Positions 36,611 through 45,876 of a stretch of 64,000 nt of DNA are shown piece by piece. A program made the position numbers and the translations under genes. Every line of letters starts with the position of its first letter. Position 1 is the stretch's first letter. Origin of the DNA: Dehalococcoidia bacterium (lineage in GTDB: Bacteria > Chloroflexota > Dehalococcoidia > Lucifugimonadales > UBA3495); assembly GCA_003523055.1 (NCBI GenBank), contig DPHC01000014.1, forward strand, positions 46,433-110,432, in the 5' to 3' direction. The notes beneath the pieces were generated by a model that worked only from the letters and a program-made list of their open reading frames with translations, was not told the DNA's origin and made no database searches.

Positions 36611-37153
36611 ATGATTGAGAATATTATTTTTGCGATTTTTGCATTTGGAGCTCTTCTGGGCGCTACAACTATGATAGCACTGAAGGATTTGTTTAGATCT
36701 GCGCTGTGCCTTGTGGTAGTGTTCATATCTATAGCAGGAATATACGTTTTACTGAATGCGGAATTTTTAGCTGTCGTGCAGGTTCTTGTCTACGTTGGCG
36801 CGATTTCAATTCTGATAATATTTGCAGTGATGCTTTCTGAAGATGTTAAAACAGCCAATACGTCTAATAAGTTTCAAATCCCCGCCATCATTCTATGTGG
36901 AGCCGTATTGGCTTTGTTGTTGATATCAATGGCTTCAACAGACTGGCATGTCATTTCATATATGAATGCTAGTATTGTAGAAACAGCTCAGATTGAATCA
37001 TTGAATCCAGCATATAATGGAGACAATGTTAAATTTTCTCTGGCATCATTGTTACTTACCGAATATGTATTAGCATTTGAACTAGTCTCAGTTTTGTTAT
37101 TGGCGTCTTTAATTGGGGCATTAACATTAATGAGAGGGAGAGATAAGCAATAA
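36611..37153 (+). CDS. nuoJ: NADH-quinone oxidoreductase subunit J
   Basis: A 180-residue membrane subunit with five hydrophobic segments. The conserved third-helix region YVGAISILIIFAVML contains the pi-bulge motif of the family, and the AEFLAVVQVLVYVGA stretch precedes it. The stop overlaps the nuoK ATG (TAATG). Confidence 0.94.
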   Translation: MIENIIFAIFAFGALLGATTMIALKDLFRSALCLVVVFISIAGIYVLLNAEFLAVVQVLVYVGAISILIIFAVMLSEDVKTANTSNKFQIPAIILCGAVLALLLISMASTDWHVISYMNASIVETAQIESLNPAYNGDNVKFSLASLLLTEYVLAFELVSVLLLASLIGALTLMRGRDKQ

Positions 37154-37479
37154 TGTCTTTGGAAACTGTTTTAGGATTAGCAGCTATATTGTTTGTTATT
37201 GGAATTTTTGGAGTGTTAACCAAAAAAAATATAATTGCTGTTTTTATGTCATTGGAACTAATGTTTAATTCAATAAACTTAACGTTTGTCGGCATAGGGC
37301 ATTATATTATGCCTGCACGCATCGCTACTGAAATGGGATCTGTAATGACAGGGCAAATTTTCGCTATTTTTGTTATAACCGTAGCAGCTGCCGAAATAGC
37401 TGTTGGATTGGGAATAGTATTTGCACTTTATAGAGTGAATGGCTCAATTGAACTTAAGACAGATATTGGAGCTAATTAG
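37153..37479 (+). CDS. nuoK: NADH-quinone oxidoreductase subunit K
   Basis: A 108-residue three-helix subunit related to MnhC. The conserved glutamates of the proton path are seen in FMSLELMFNSINLTF and in the third helix AAAEIAVGLGIVFALYR. It is followed after 5 nt by a small ORF and then nuoL. Confidence 0.94.
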   Translation: MSLETVLGLAAILFVIGIFGVLTKKNIIAVFMSLELMFNSINLTFVGIGHYIMPARIATEMGSVMTGQIFAIFVITVAAAEIAVGLGIVFALYRVNGSIELKTDIGAN

Positions 37480-37484
37480 TAATA

Positions 37485-37679
37485 ATGTGGATGGAATTTA
37501 AAAAAGCAAACAATTTGATATCAGCTGAAATTTGGAAAGAAGCAATTGAAGCCGAAGGATTACCGGTAAGAATTTTACCAGAGAAAGGATTGGCTGATTG
37601 GGCAGAAAATAATCCTTTTGTAATCTACATTCCTAAAGGGAAAGAACACGTAGCAGATGAAATTGTGAGGAAACTGTGA
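37485..37679 (+). CDS. Small DUF2007-like protein inserted in the nuo cluster
   Basis: A 64-residue soluble protein, MWMEFKKANNLISAEIWKEA at the start, then a short beta-strand region (LPVRILPEK) and IPKGKEHVADEIVRKL. The pattern (an N-terminal strand, a helix that contains EAEG, and a short C-terminal helix) resembles DUF2007, the 'putative prokaryotic signal transducing' domain. It is tightly coupled: it begins 5 nt after nuoK and its stop overlaps the GTG of nuoL. Its function is unknown; a role in complex I assembly or regulation is only a guess from position. Confidence 0.7.
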   Translation: MWMEFKKANNLISAEIWKEAIEAEGLPVRILPEKGLADWAENNPFVIYIPKGKEHVADEIVRKL

Positions 37680-39676
37680 CGATGGGAGGCTTAAACATTT
37701 GGGGAATATTTCTTGCACCATTATTAAGTTTCTTTATTATAGCTTTAGTGATTAGACCTTTTGCTAAACGATATCAATGGATTAGTCCATACATATTGAT
37801 ATCCGCGCTAGGCGTGTCATTTATATTGTCAGTTAAATTGTTGGCAGACACTGTATTAGGTGATGGAGGCAACTATATATCAACTTATACATGGTTGGTT
37901 ATCAATGAATCGGCCATTATAGATATTGGAGCTTTTATAGACCCTTTGAGTTCTATTACCCTAGTTGTAGTTGTGTTAGTTAGTTTATTAGTACAAATAT
38001 ATTCAATCGGATATATGCATGGAGATAAAAGCTACAGCAGATATTTTTCATTCATGGCACTTTTTACCGCTTCCATGATAGGCCTAGTTTTATCCTCTAA
38101 TATAGTCCAACTATATGCTTTTTGGGAACTTGTGGGATTGTCCAGTTATTTATTAATAGGGTTTTGGAATGAGAGACCTGCGGCAGCGGCAGCAGCTAAA
38201 AAAGCATTTATAATAACTAGAATAGGCGATGTAGGGTTTTTAATAGCGATATTGCTATTAGTTAAATTTTCTTTCAATTCCTCTCCCAATATCAACGTCT
38301 TTCACATTCCAGACATATGTACCATTGGAACTCCAGGAGTCATCATTTCTGGAACCCTTATGACACTCATAACGTTGGGTATTGTTTCTGGAGCCATGGG
38401 TAAATCGGCTCAATTCCCTTTCCATACGTGGTTACCTGACGCAATGGAAGGACCAACCCCTGTAAGCGCTTTGGTTCATTCTGCAACAATGGTGGCAGCA
38501 GGAGTGTTTTTATTAGGAAGATTATATCCATTTATTAGCAACTCACAGACCACAATGTTGGTAATCGCAGCAGTAGGGGCTTTTACAGCTGTATTTGCCG
38601 CTACTATGGGACTTGTTGTTAATGATATAAAGAGAGTTCTTGCGTACTCCAGCATAAGCCAACTAGGCTATATGGTTGCGGCGATAGGATTGGGAGGGTT
38701 TGCACCAGCTATATTCCATTTGATAACTCACGCATTTTTTAAAGCTTTGTTATTCTTGGGATCTGGAAGTGTTAATCATGCTACCGGAACATTTGATATG
38801 AGGCAAATGGGTGGACTGAAGAAGGAAATGCCTTGGACGTATACTCTCATGGGCATAGGTTGTATAAGTTTAATAGGATTGCCACCTTTATCAGGATTTT
38901 GGAGTAAAGATGAAATAATATTAACGGCTTGGGAAAAGATGCTCCATGGTTCAAGTTTTTACTTAATGATACTTATTGCTCTAGGTGCTGGCATTGTATT
39001 GACTGCTTTTTATACTTGGAGAATGTTTAATATGACGTTCCTTGGAGACAACAGAGCTGCACATGAAGAAAAAAGTAATGATGGTCACGTTACACCTCAA
39101 ATTCACGAATCTCCAGCAGTAATGGTGGCTCCAATGGTTGTGTTAGCTATTCCTGCTATTTTCATAGGATTCTTTGTGAATCCTATGATTGATGTAATAA
39201 TACCTGCCCACTGGCTAAATGAATTTCTAATGTCCAGTGTACTGTTTCACGGATCTGGGCATCATGCTCTTGAATTCAATATATTTGTGGCTATAGGTTC
39301 GACTTGCCTAGGAATATTAGGAATCGTGACTGGAATTATGTATTCTAGGAAAACTAAAAATGTTAGCGTTGAACCGTTAGAAAAAATGGGTCTAGTGTAT
39401 AAAATACTTAGTAATAAATATTATCTAGATACGCTTTATGAAGACGTTATTGTTAAGAATGTATTCCAAAAGAGATTGGTGAGCATAACAGCAATATTTG
39501 ATAAATATATAGTTGATGGCATATCAGGTGTTATCGGATTTACGGTTAAGAATATGGGTTATGTTGCAGGGCTAGCCCAAAATGGGAACATACAGTTTTA
39601 TACTTTTGTAATAACTTTAGGAGGAGTGACCGGGTTAATTATATTACTTGTGTACACTCCAGGATTGGGTGGTTAA
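37676..39676 (+). CDS. nuoL: NADH-quinone oxidoreductase subunit L
   Basis: NuoL is the distal antiporter-like proton pump of complex I with a lateral helix. The 666-residue protein has the pump core YAFWELVGLSSYLLIGFW, FPFHTWLPDAMEGPTPVSALVHSATMVAAG and KRVLAYSSISQLGYM. The key Glu and Lys positions are present, and a terminal hydrophobic segment near the end closes the lateral helix. The GTG at 37676 overlaps the preceding stop and has GAGG 5 nt upstream; an ATG at 37682 is also possible. Confidence 0.95.
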   Translation: MTMGGLNIWGIFLAPLLSFFIIALVIRPFAKRYQWISPYILISALGVSFILSVKLLADTVLGDGGNYISTYTWLVINESAIIDIGAFIDPLSSITLVVVVLVSLLVQIYSIGYMHGDKSYSRYFSFMALFTASMIGLVLSSNIVQLYAFWELVGLSSYLLIGFWNERPAAAAAAKKAFIITRIGDVGFLIAILLLVKFSFNSSPNINVFHIPDICTIGTPGVIISGTLMTLITLGIVSGAMGKSAQFPFHTWLPDAMEGPTPVSALVHSATMVAAGVFLLGRLYPFISNSQTTMLVIAAVGAFTAVFAATMGLVVNDIKRVLAYSSISQLGYMVAAIGLGGFAPAIFHLITHAFFKALLFLGSGSVNHATGTFDMRQMGGLKKEMPWTYTLMGIGCISLIGLPPLSGFWSKDEIILTAWEKMLHGSSFYLMILIALGAGIVLTAFYTWRMFNMTFLGDNRAAHEEKSNDGHVTPQIHESPAVMVAPMVVLAIPAIFIGFFVNPMIDVIIPAHWLNEFLMSSVLFHGSGHHALEFNIFVAIGSTCLGILGIVTGIMYSRKTKNVSVEPLEKMGLVYKILSNKYYLDTLYEDVIVKNVFQKRLVSITAIFDKYIVDGISGVIGFTVKNMGYVAGLAQNGNIQFYTFVITLGGVTGLIILLVYTPGLGG

Positions 39677-41176
39677 ATGATTGATTTCCCAGGACTATTG
39701 TCGTTAATAATTTGGTTACCTGTGATAGCTGCTATTTTATTATTTATTTTTCCTATTAAAGACCAGAATATTCGTTTGATTGTCCTAGCCGTTACAGTGA
39801 TAGATGCATTATTAGCATTAATGATTTTTGTGGGATTTGATAAACAAGCACCTTTCGGATCATTCCAGTGGACAGATAAATTGATGTGGATAGACACTTC
39901 ACTGTTACAGTCCCAATACTATGTCGGCGTTGATGGGTTAAGCGCCCCTATGGTGTTACTCACTTCTATTTTAGGAGTTTGCGCAGTGATTGCTTCTTGG
40001 AATATCAAAACTAGAGTGCGAGAATACTTTATATGGTTGCTAATACTCCAAACAGCGATATTGGGAGTTTTCACATCTTTGGATTTGCTATTGTTCTTTG
40101 TCTTTTGGGAACTTGAATTGATACCAATGTTCATGTTGATTTCGGGATGGGGTTCGGGTAGAAAAGACTACTCTTCAATGAAATTCTTGATTTTTACTAT
40201 ATTGGGTGGAGCTTTTATTTTAATCGGCATTCTAATGACATTTTTTACTGCAGATCCCCACACTCTAGATATTACGTTGTTGTTGTCGAATGCAGGTGGC
40301 AATTTGATTCAACTAGGATTTTATGGAGCCTCGTTCGTATACCTGTGTTTCTTCTTAGGATTTGCCATTAAATTACCGGTGTGGCCTCTACACACTTGGC
40401 TTCCAGATGCCCACACTGACGCACCTACAGCTGCGAGTATTATATTGGCTGGTGTGATGTTGAAAATGGGAGGATATGGACTAATACGAATCAATGTTAG
40501 TTTGTTTCCATTACAAACGGTAGCTTACTCATATGCTATTGTTTTACTCGGAGTAATAAGTGTATTGTACGGAGCCATCATGACTCTAAAGCAAACTGAT
40601 TTGAAAAGATTGATTGCATATTCTAGTGTTAGCCATATGGGACTAGTATTAATTGGCATAGGATCATTCTCCTCATCTGGATTGACTGGAGCAAGCATGC
40701 AATTATTCACCCATGGAACTATTACTGGGTTATTATTCCTATGCGTAGGAATAATATATGATAAATCTCATACGAGAAGTATTCCTGAATTAGGAGGGCT
40801 ATTTGTTAAAATGCCTTTAGTTGCTGTTGCGTTTACTATTGGAGGATTAGCATCTTTAGGATTACCGGCCCTTAGTGGATTTGTCGCTGAAATATTGGTA
40901 TTTAGTGGAGCTTTTATAAGTTTCCCTGTAATGACTGTTCTATCTGTACTGGGCATTATTTTAGCTGCTGGATATATATTGTGGATGATAGAAAGAATTT
41001 TGTTTGGTTCTATCAAACCAGCAGTTCAATACGTGTCTGATGCATCAATACTAGAAGCGGTTCCTATAGCTATTTTGGTGGTACTTATTGTAGGGTTAGG
41101 GATATTTCCAAGCTTATTAATCGATGTCTTGGATCAGGCTATATTACCTATTATAACTAATTTTGGAGGCAATTAA
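39677..41176 (+). CDS. nuoM: NADH-quinone oxidoreductase subunit M
   Basis: The 499-residue antiporter-like subunit contains FFVFWELELIPMFMLISGWG, FAIKLPVWPLHTWLPDAHTDAPTAAS and LKRLIAYSSVSHMGLVLIG, the standard proton-path motifs. It starts immediately after the nuoL stop and is followed 3 nt later by nuoN. Confidence 0.96.
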   Translation: MIDFPGLLSLIIWLPVIAAILLFIFPIKDQNIRLIVLAVTVIDALLALMIFVGFDKQAPFGSFQWTDKLMWIDTSLLQSQYYVGVDGLSAPMVLLTSILGVCAVIASWNIKTRVREYFIWLLILQTAILGVFTSLDLLLFFVFWELELIPMFMLISGWGSGRKDYSSMKFLIFTILGGAFILIGILMTFFTADPHTLDITLLLSNAGGNLIQLGFYGASFVYLCFFLGFAIKLPVWPLHTWLPDAHTDAPTAASIILAGVMLKMGGYGLIRINVSLFPLQTVAYSYAIVLLGVISVLYGAIMTLKQTDLKRLIAYSSVSHMGLVLIGIGSFSSSGLTGASMQLFTHGTITGLLFLCVGIIYDKSHTRSIPELGGLFVKMPLVAVAFTIGGLASLGLPALSGFVAEILVFSGAFISFPVMTVLSVLGIILAAGYILWMIERILFGSIKPAVQYVSDASILEAVPIAILVVLIVGLGIFPSLLIDVLDQAILPIITNFGGN

Positions 41177-41179
41177 TCT

Positions 41180-42700
41180 ATGAATGGTTATGATATATTT
41201 TTAATTGCTCCTGGCTTATCAGTAGTATTAATAGGGTTTGTAATTCTTGTTACTGATCTGGTCTTGAAAAATGATCGCATATTATGGAAAATCGCTTTGG
41301 CATTACTATCAATCCCGCTTCTTTTTTGTTTAATACAATTTCAAATGCTAGATGAACAAGGTACAGTCTATTTAGCTGGTTCCTCAGGAATTTTAGATGG
41401 AAAATTTAATGTTGATTTGTTTTCAATTTGTCTTCAAATCCTATTAATAATGGCCGTAGGTGCTACCATACTTATTTCAGCTGATTATGTTCAGAATCAA
41501 TTGGGATTCTCAGGAGAATATTACACATTGATGCTGTTCTCTGCTGCTGGCATGATGACATTAGTGTGTGCTTCTGAGTTAATATTAATTTATATTGGAT
41601 TAGAACTTACAAGTTTACCAATAGCATTGTTGATCGCTTTGAAACTAACACGATCATCCACTGCCGCTGCTTTAAAATTTCTTGTTATTAGCGCATTAAG
41701 TTCAGCTATAATGCTATATGGAATGGCTTTTTTGTTTGGGTTTACAGGCACTACAGTTATTCCGGAAATATCTCAATTGATTATCCAAACTGGTCCCAAT
41801 CTTAGCATTAATTCGAACACGATATTTATAGTGGCTGTAATTTTAATAATTGTCGGATTAGGATTCAAACTATCGATTGTTCCATTTCATTTGTGGATAC
41901 CAGATGTTTATCAATCTGGGCCAACCCCCATTATTGGTTTTTTGTCCGTTGCGAGTAAAGCGGCAGCCTTCTCTTTGTTTTTAAGAATTGCTTACCAAGT
42001 ATTCGGTGAAGTGGCTATAAATTGGACTTTATTGATTTCAATTCTTGCAGTCGCTTCAATGATTTTAGGTAATATTATGGCAATTATTCAATCTAACGTG
42101 AAGAGATTGATTGGCTTTAGCACTATCGCTCACGCCGGATATTTGTTGATTGGAGTTGCTTCTATAGTGTCTATTGACCAAGAAACTAATGTTCTAAGCC
42201 TTACTGTAATAGGTGGAGCTTCAGTGGTGTTTTACTTAATAGCCTACACATTTGCTAACTTAACTATGTTTGGAGCTGTTACAATTGTTGGATGCCATAA
42301 TAAAACAGACGATTTGTCTGCATATAAAGATTTGTTTAGAAGAGCTCCACAAGTGGCTATTTTAATGGCTATTTCATTAATAGCGTTAATAGGTATACCT
42401 CCTACTGGAATATTTATCTCAAAATTTTATGTTTTTACTGCTGCTATGGAATCCGGTTTAACGTGGTTGGTTATTATAGGAGTAGTTAACAGTGTAGTAT
42501 CTGCCTACTATTATGTACGTATAATAAAAACAATTTTCTCTTCTGATGGAGAAGAAAGCGAAGACTCAAAAATTATAGTGCCGTTGCCTGCACTAGTATC
42601 AATGTATGTAAGTTCTGTTCTGACGATTACAATAGGAGTATTCCCGTCAGTATTAATTAATTTATTGGAAAAGGCGACATCTATATTGTCTGGTATATGA
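41180..42700 (+). CDS. nuoN: NADH-quinone oxidoreductase subunit N
   Basis: The third antiporter-like subunit, 506 residues and about 14 hydrophobic segments. Motifs are LIYIGLELTSLPIALL, FKLSIVPFHLWIPDVYQSGPTP and VKRLIGFSTIAHAGYLLIG. It closes the nuo cluster; no nuoE, nuoF or nuoG gene is present in this window. nadK begins 4 nt later. Confidence 0.96.
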   Translation: MNGYDIFLIAPGLSVVLIGFVILVTDLVLKNDRILWKIALALLSIPLLFCLIQFQMLDEQGTVYLAGSSGILDGKFNVDLFSICLQILLIMAVGATILISADYVQNQLGFSGEYYTLMLFSAAGMMTLVCASELILIYIGLELTSLPIALLIALKLTRSSTAAALKFLVISALSSAIMLYGMAFLFGFTGTTVIPEISQLIIQTGPNLSINSNTIFIVAVILIIVGLGFKLSIVPFHLWIPDVYQSGPTPIIGFLSVASKAAAFSLFLRIAYQVFGEVAINWTLLISILAVASMILGNIMAIIQSNVKRLIGFSTIAHAGYLLIGVASIVSIDQETNVLSLTVIGGASVVFYLIAYTFANLTMFGAVTIVGCHNKTDDLSAYKDLFRRAPQVAILMAISLIALIGIPPTGIFISKFYVFTAAMESGLTWLVIIGVVNSVVSAYYYVRIIKTIFSSDGEESEDSKIIVPLPALVSMYVSSVLTITIGVFPSVLINLLEKATSILSGI

Positions 42701-42704
42701 GGGT

Positions 42705-43568
42705 ATGAAAATGGATCTAGTAGCTATAATTTTTAATTCGATAAACCCTGAAGCTGTAAAACTTGCTGAAAAAATCTATAATAAAATATCCCCAATGCAA
42801 AACACGTGGATTATTGCCGCAGATGACATTAAATCATCAGAAGACAAAATTAAAAAAACCGATTTAATAATAACTGTTGGAGGTGATGGAACGATCCTAA
42901 GAGCCAATAGAGTTTCAGCAAAATTTCAAATCCCAATTTTAGGTATTAACATGGGAAGATTGGGATTCATGACTGAATTGACGGCTGAAGAGGCATTAGA
43001 TCACATAGAAGAGTACCTAATCCAACCAATGGGATCTGAAAGCCGTAATATGTTGCAAAGCACAATTGTTTCCAAAACTTTTGAAGAGAATAAAGGACCT
43101 CATCATGCTTTAAATGACATAGTTTTAGCTAGAGGAACATCTTCACGAGTAGTAACGATTAGAGTTAAAGTTGATGGAGCTGATTTAACAGTATTTAGAT
43201 CAGATGCTGTAATTGTATCCAGCGCCACTGGTAGCACGGGATATAATTTATCTGTGGGCGGCCCGATATTGGATCCGTTGTCAAACAATATAATTATTAA
43301 ACCCGTTGCGGCTCACATAGGTCTTTCAACCGGCATTGTTTTGAATTATGATTCTAGTGTAGAAATGATTGTAGAAGGAGAACAATCAGCTATTATGAGT
43401 ATAGACGGAAGTTATGATTATCCACTTATACCAGGAGATACGGTGATTATTACGCAAAGTAACTTAAAAGCTCAATTTGTTAGATCTAATCCTTCTAATC
43501 ATTTTTACAAAACATTGACTCGTAGACTGGGGTTCGGGTTAGATAGATCTAGAGCGGTTAGGTATTAA
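42705..43568 (+). CDS. nadK: NAD kinase
   Basis: NadK phosphorylates NAD to NADP. The 287-residue protein has the signature ITVGGDGTILRANR, the second motif HALNDIVLARG (NxxD-type) and SSATGSTGYNLSVGGPI. The start at ATG 42705 is followed by another ATG two codons later. Its position directly after the nuo genes fits a theme of pyridine nucleotide supply. Confidence 0.94.
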   Translation: MKMDLVAIIFNSINPEAVKLAEKIYNKISPMQNTWIIAADDIKSSEDKIKKTDLIITVGGDGTILRANRVSAKFQIPILGINMGRLGFMTELTAEEALDHIEEYLIQPMGSESRNMLQSTIVSKTFEENKGPHHALNDIVLARGTSSRVVTIRVKVDGADLTVFRSDAVIVSSATGSTGYNLSVGGPILDPLSNNIIIKPVAAHIGLSTGIVLNYDSSVEMIVEGEQSAIMSIDGSYDYPLIPGDTVIITQSNLKAQFVRSNPSNHFYKTLTRRLGFGLDRSRAVRY

Positions 43569-43572
43569 TAAT

Positions 43573-44118
43573 ATGGATTCAAACAAAATAGAAAAACAAA
43601 TTTCCACTACCCCAATTTATTCTGGTAAATTGCTCTCGATTAGAAAAGATATTATTGAACTTCCAAATGGTGCAAACACAACCAGGGAATGTGTAAGTCA
43701 CACACCAGTTGTATGTATGCTGCCAATCGACGAAAATGGATATGTACATATGGTAAAGCAATACAGGTATGCAGTTGAAACTTTACTCTTAGAAATACCG
43801 GCTGGCGGTATTGAAATGGGAGAACAGCCAGAAAAAGCTGCAGTCAGAGAGCTTCAAGAAGAAATTGGTATGACTTGCAGTGACCTAATACCTTTAGGAG
43901 GATTTTGGTTAACTCCCGGTTGGTGTGATGAGTACATGTATTCATTTTTAGCTAAAGGTTTATCTGAAGCTAAATTGAAAGCAGATGATGATGAAAATAT
44001 ATCAGTTGTCAAAATACCTTTTAATGAGTTGGTTAGAGAAGTTAAATCAGGGTTGATTCAGGATGTCAAAACCATCGCTACTGTATTATTGGCCGAAAAT
44101 TATTTAATTGTTTCGTAA
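43573..44118 (+). CDS. NUDIX hydrolase, ADP-ribose pyrophosphatase-like
   Basis: A 181-residue NUDIX protein with a complete box: GGIEMGEQPEKAAVRELQEE followed by IGM, i.e. G-x5-E-x7-R-E-x2-E-E-x-G-hydrophobic. The layout (a beta-strand N-terminus, then ETLLLEIPAGG) is that of the ADP-ribose pyrophosphatase group. It lies 4 nt after nadK, so it probably cleans up ADP-ribose or NAD-derived nucleotides; the exact substrate is not certain. Confidence 0.87.
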   Translation: MDSNKIEKQISTTPIYSGKLLSIRKDIIELPNGANTTRECVSHTPVVCMLPIDENGYVHMVKQYRYAVETLLLEIPAGGIEMGEQPEKAAVRELQEEIGMTCSDLIPLGGFWLTPGWCDEYMYSFLAKGLSEAKLKADDDENISVVKIPFNELVREVKSGLIQDVKTIATVLLAENYLIVS

Positions 44119-44194
44119 ATATATCTTGGACTCATGAGTAGGATATGAGATACTTATGTATTGTATACGTTTTAGGAAGAAGGGGGAACATTCA

Positions 44195-45874
44195 ATGCTA
44201 GAACACGATGTCTTAGTTGTAGGTGCCGGCTTGGCAGGTATGCGAGCGGCTATTGCAGCAAGTGCAGCAGGCGCTAATGCTGCTATTATTAGTAAAGTTC
44301 ATCCAGTGAGGAGTCACTCTAATGCTGCACAAGGGGGCATAAATGCAGCTTTGTCAGACCGTGGTGACGCTTGGGAAGATCACGCCTATGACACTGTTAA
44401 GGGTAGTGATTTTTTATGCGATCAAGACGCTGTAGAAGTGATGTGTAAAGCAGCAGGCCAATCACTTATAGACATGGAACACTTTGGTGTGACATTTTCT
44501 AGAGATGACGAAGGTAAACTAGGAACTAGAGCATTTGGAGGACAAAGAAGGCAACGAACGTTCTTTGTGGGTGATTTTACAGGACAGGCCCTGCTTCATG
44601 TTATGTTTGAACAACTTATTAAATCAGGAGTTAGAAAATATGAAGAATGGTTTGTTACTTCACTAATCATTGAAGAAGGCCAAGTAGCAGGAGTTATGGC
44701 TCTAGAAATAAGAACTGGGGAAATATTTGCTATAAGAGCCAAGACTGTAATATTTGCTACCGGCGGTTGCGGCCGAGTTTTTGAACCAAGCACCAATGCA
44801 TTGATAGTTACTGGAGATGGAATGTCATTGGCATACAAAGCCGGAGCTCACTTGATGGATATGGAAATGGTTCAATACCACCCTACTACTCTCGCAGGAA
44901 GTGGAGTATTACTGTCTGAAGCAGCTAGAGGAGAAGGAGCCTATTTAATAAATAAAGACGGAGATAGGTTTATGCAAACCTACGCTCCCAATATGTTGGA
45001 ATTGGCATCTAGAGACGTTGTCTCTAGATCTGAGCAAACAGAAATTAATGAAGGTAGAGGAGTTAATGGATGCGTGTATCTTGATGTAAGGCATCTAGGT
45101 GAAAAACTAATAATGGAAAAACTTTGGCAAATTAGAGAATTAGGTATGGATTTAGCCGGAGCTGATATGATAAAAGAACCAGTTCCAATTCGTCCTGGCA
45201 TGCATTATATAATGGGTGGTATTAAGACGGACATAGATGGTTTAACCAATATTGATAGAGTTTATGCAGCTGGTGAATGTGCTAACGTTAGTGTACATGG
45301 CGGAAATAGATTGGGAGCCAATTCGCTGCTAGATACTATAGTGTTTGGAGAACGTTCTGGTAACCATGCAGCAGCAGCATCCAAATCTTCTAATTTCATT
45401 AAATTTGACGAAGAGGCACGCGTAAGAGAAGAAAAAGAAAAAATACAAGGTATATTGGATCGTCCTCAAAATGGTGACAGGATTGCTAAGTTGAGATTAG
45501 CTATGGGCACTTCGATGAATGATAACCTTGCAGTGTATAGAGATGCAAAAGGTATGCAGCAAAGTGTTGAAGACATTAAAAATTTCAAAGAAAGATATAA
45601 AAATCTTCCTGTAGATAGTAAAGGAAAGATCTTTAATACTGACCTTATATTCCATTTAGAACTTGGGTTCATGCTTGACTGTGCAGAAGCCATCGCCTCA
45701 AGCGGATTAGAACGTAAAGAAAGTAGAGGAGCTCAAAGTAGACTGGATTATCCTGAGCGTGATGACGAAAATTGGTTAAAACATATATTAGTAAAAAATA
45801 CTGAAAACGGGCCAGAGTTATCCACTTCAGAAGTGTCTATAACTCAATGGACTCCAGTAGAGAGGACGTATTAA
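44195..45874 (+). CDS. sdhA: Succinate dehydrogenase/fumarate reductase flavoprotein subunit
   Basis: SdhA oxidises succinate to fumarate at a covalently bound FAD. The 559-residue protein begins MLEHDVLVVGAGLAGMRAA; AGGGGG stands before this ATG (44195) and an in-frame start at 44156 is less likely. The FAD-binding His is in VRSHSNAAQGGINAAL, the substrate site in HPTTLAGSGVLLSEAARGEG and YMHYIMGGI-like PGMHYIMGGIKTD. There is no Tat signal, so the enzyme faces the cytoplasm, unlike the periplasmic methylmenaquinol:fumarate reductases. sdhB follows 2 nt later. Confidence 0.95.
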   Translation: MLEHDVLVVGAGLAGMRAAIAASAAGANAAIISKVHPVRSHSNAAQGGINAALSDRGDAWEDHAYDTVKGSDFLCDQDAVEVMCKAAGQSLIDMEHFGVTFSRDDEGKLGTRAFGGQRRQRTFFVGDFTGQALLHVMFEQLIKSGVRKYEEWFVTSLIIEEGQVAGVMALEIRTGEIFAIRAKTVIFATGGCGRVFEPSTNALIVTGDGMSLAYKAGAHLMDMEMVQYHPTTLAGSGVLLSEAARGEGAYLINKDGDRFMQTYAPNMLELASRDVVSRSEQTEINEGRGVNGCVYLDVRHLGEKLIMEKLWQIRELGMDLAGADMIKEPVPIRPGMHYIMGGIKTDIDGLTNIDRVYAAGECANVSVHGGNRLGANSLLDTIVFGERSGNHAAAASKSSNFIKFDEEARVREEKEKIQGILDRPQNGDRIAKLRLAMGTSMNDNLAVYRDAKGMQQSVEDIKNFKERYKNLPVDSKGKIFNTDLIFHLELGFMLDCAEAIASSGLERKESRGAQSRLDYPERDDENWLKHILVKNTENGPELSTSEVSITQWTPVERTY

Positions 45875-45876
45875 TT

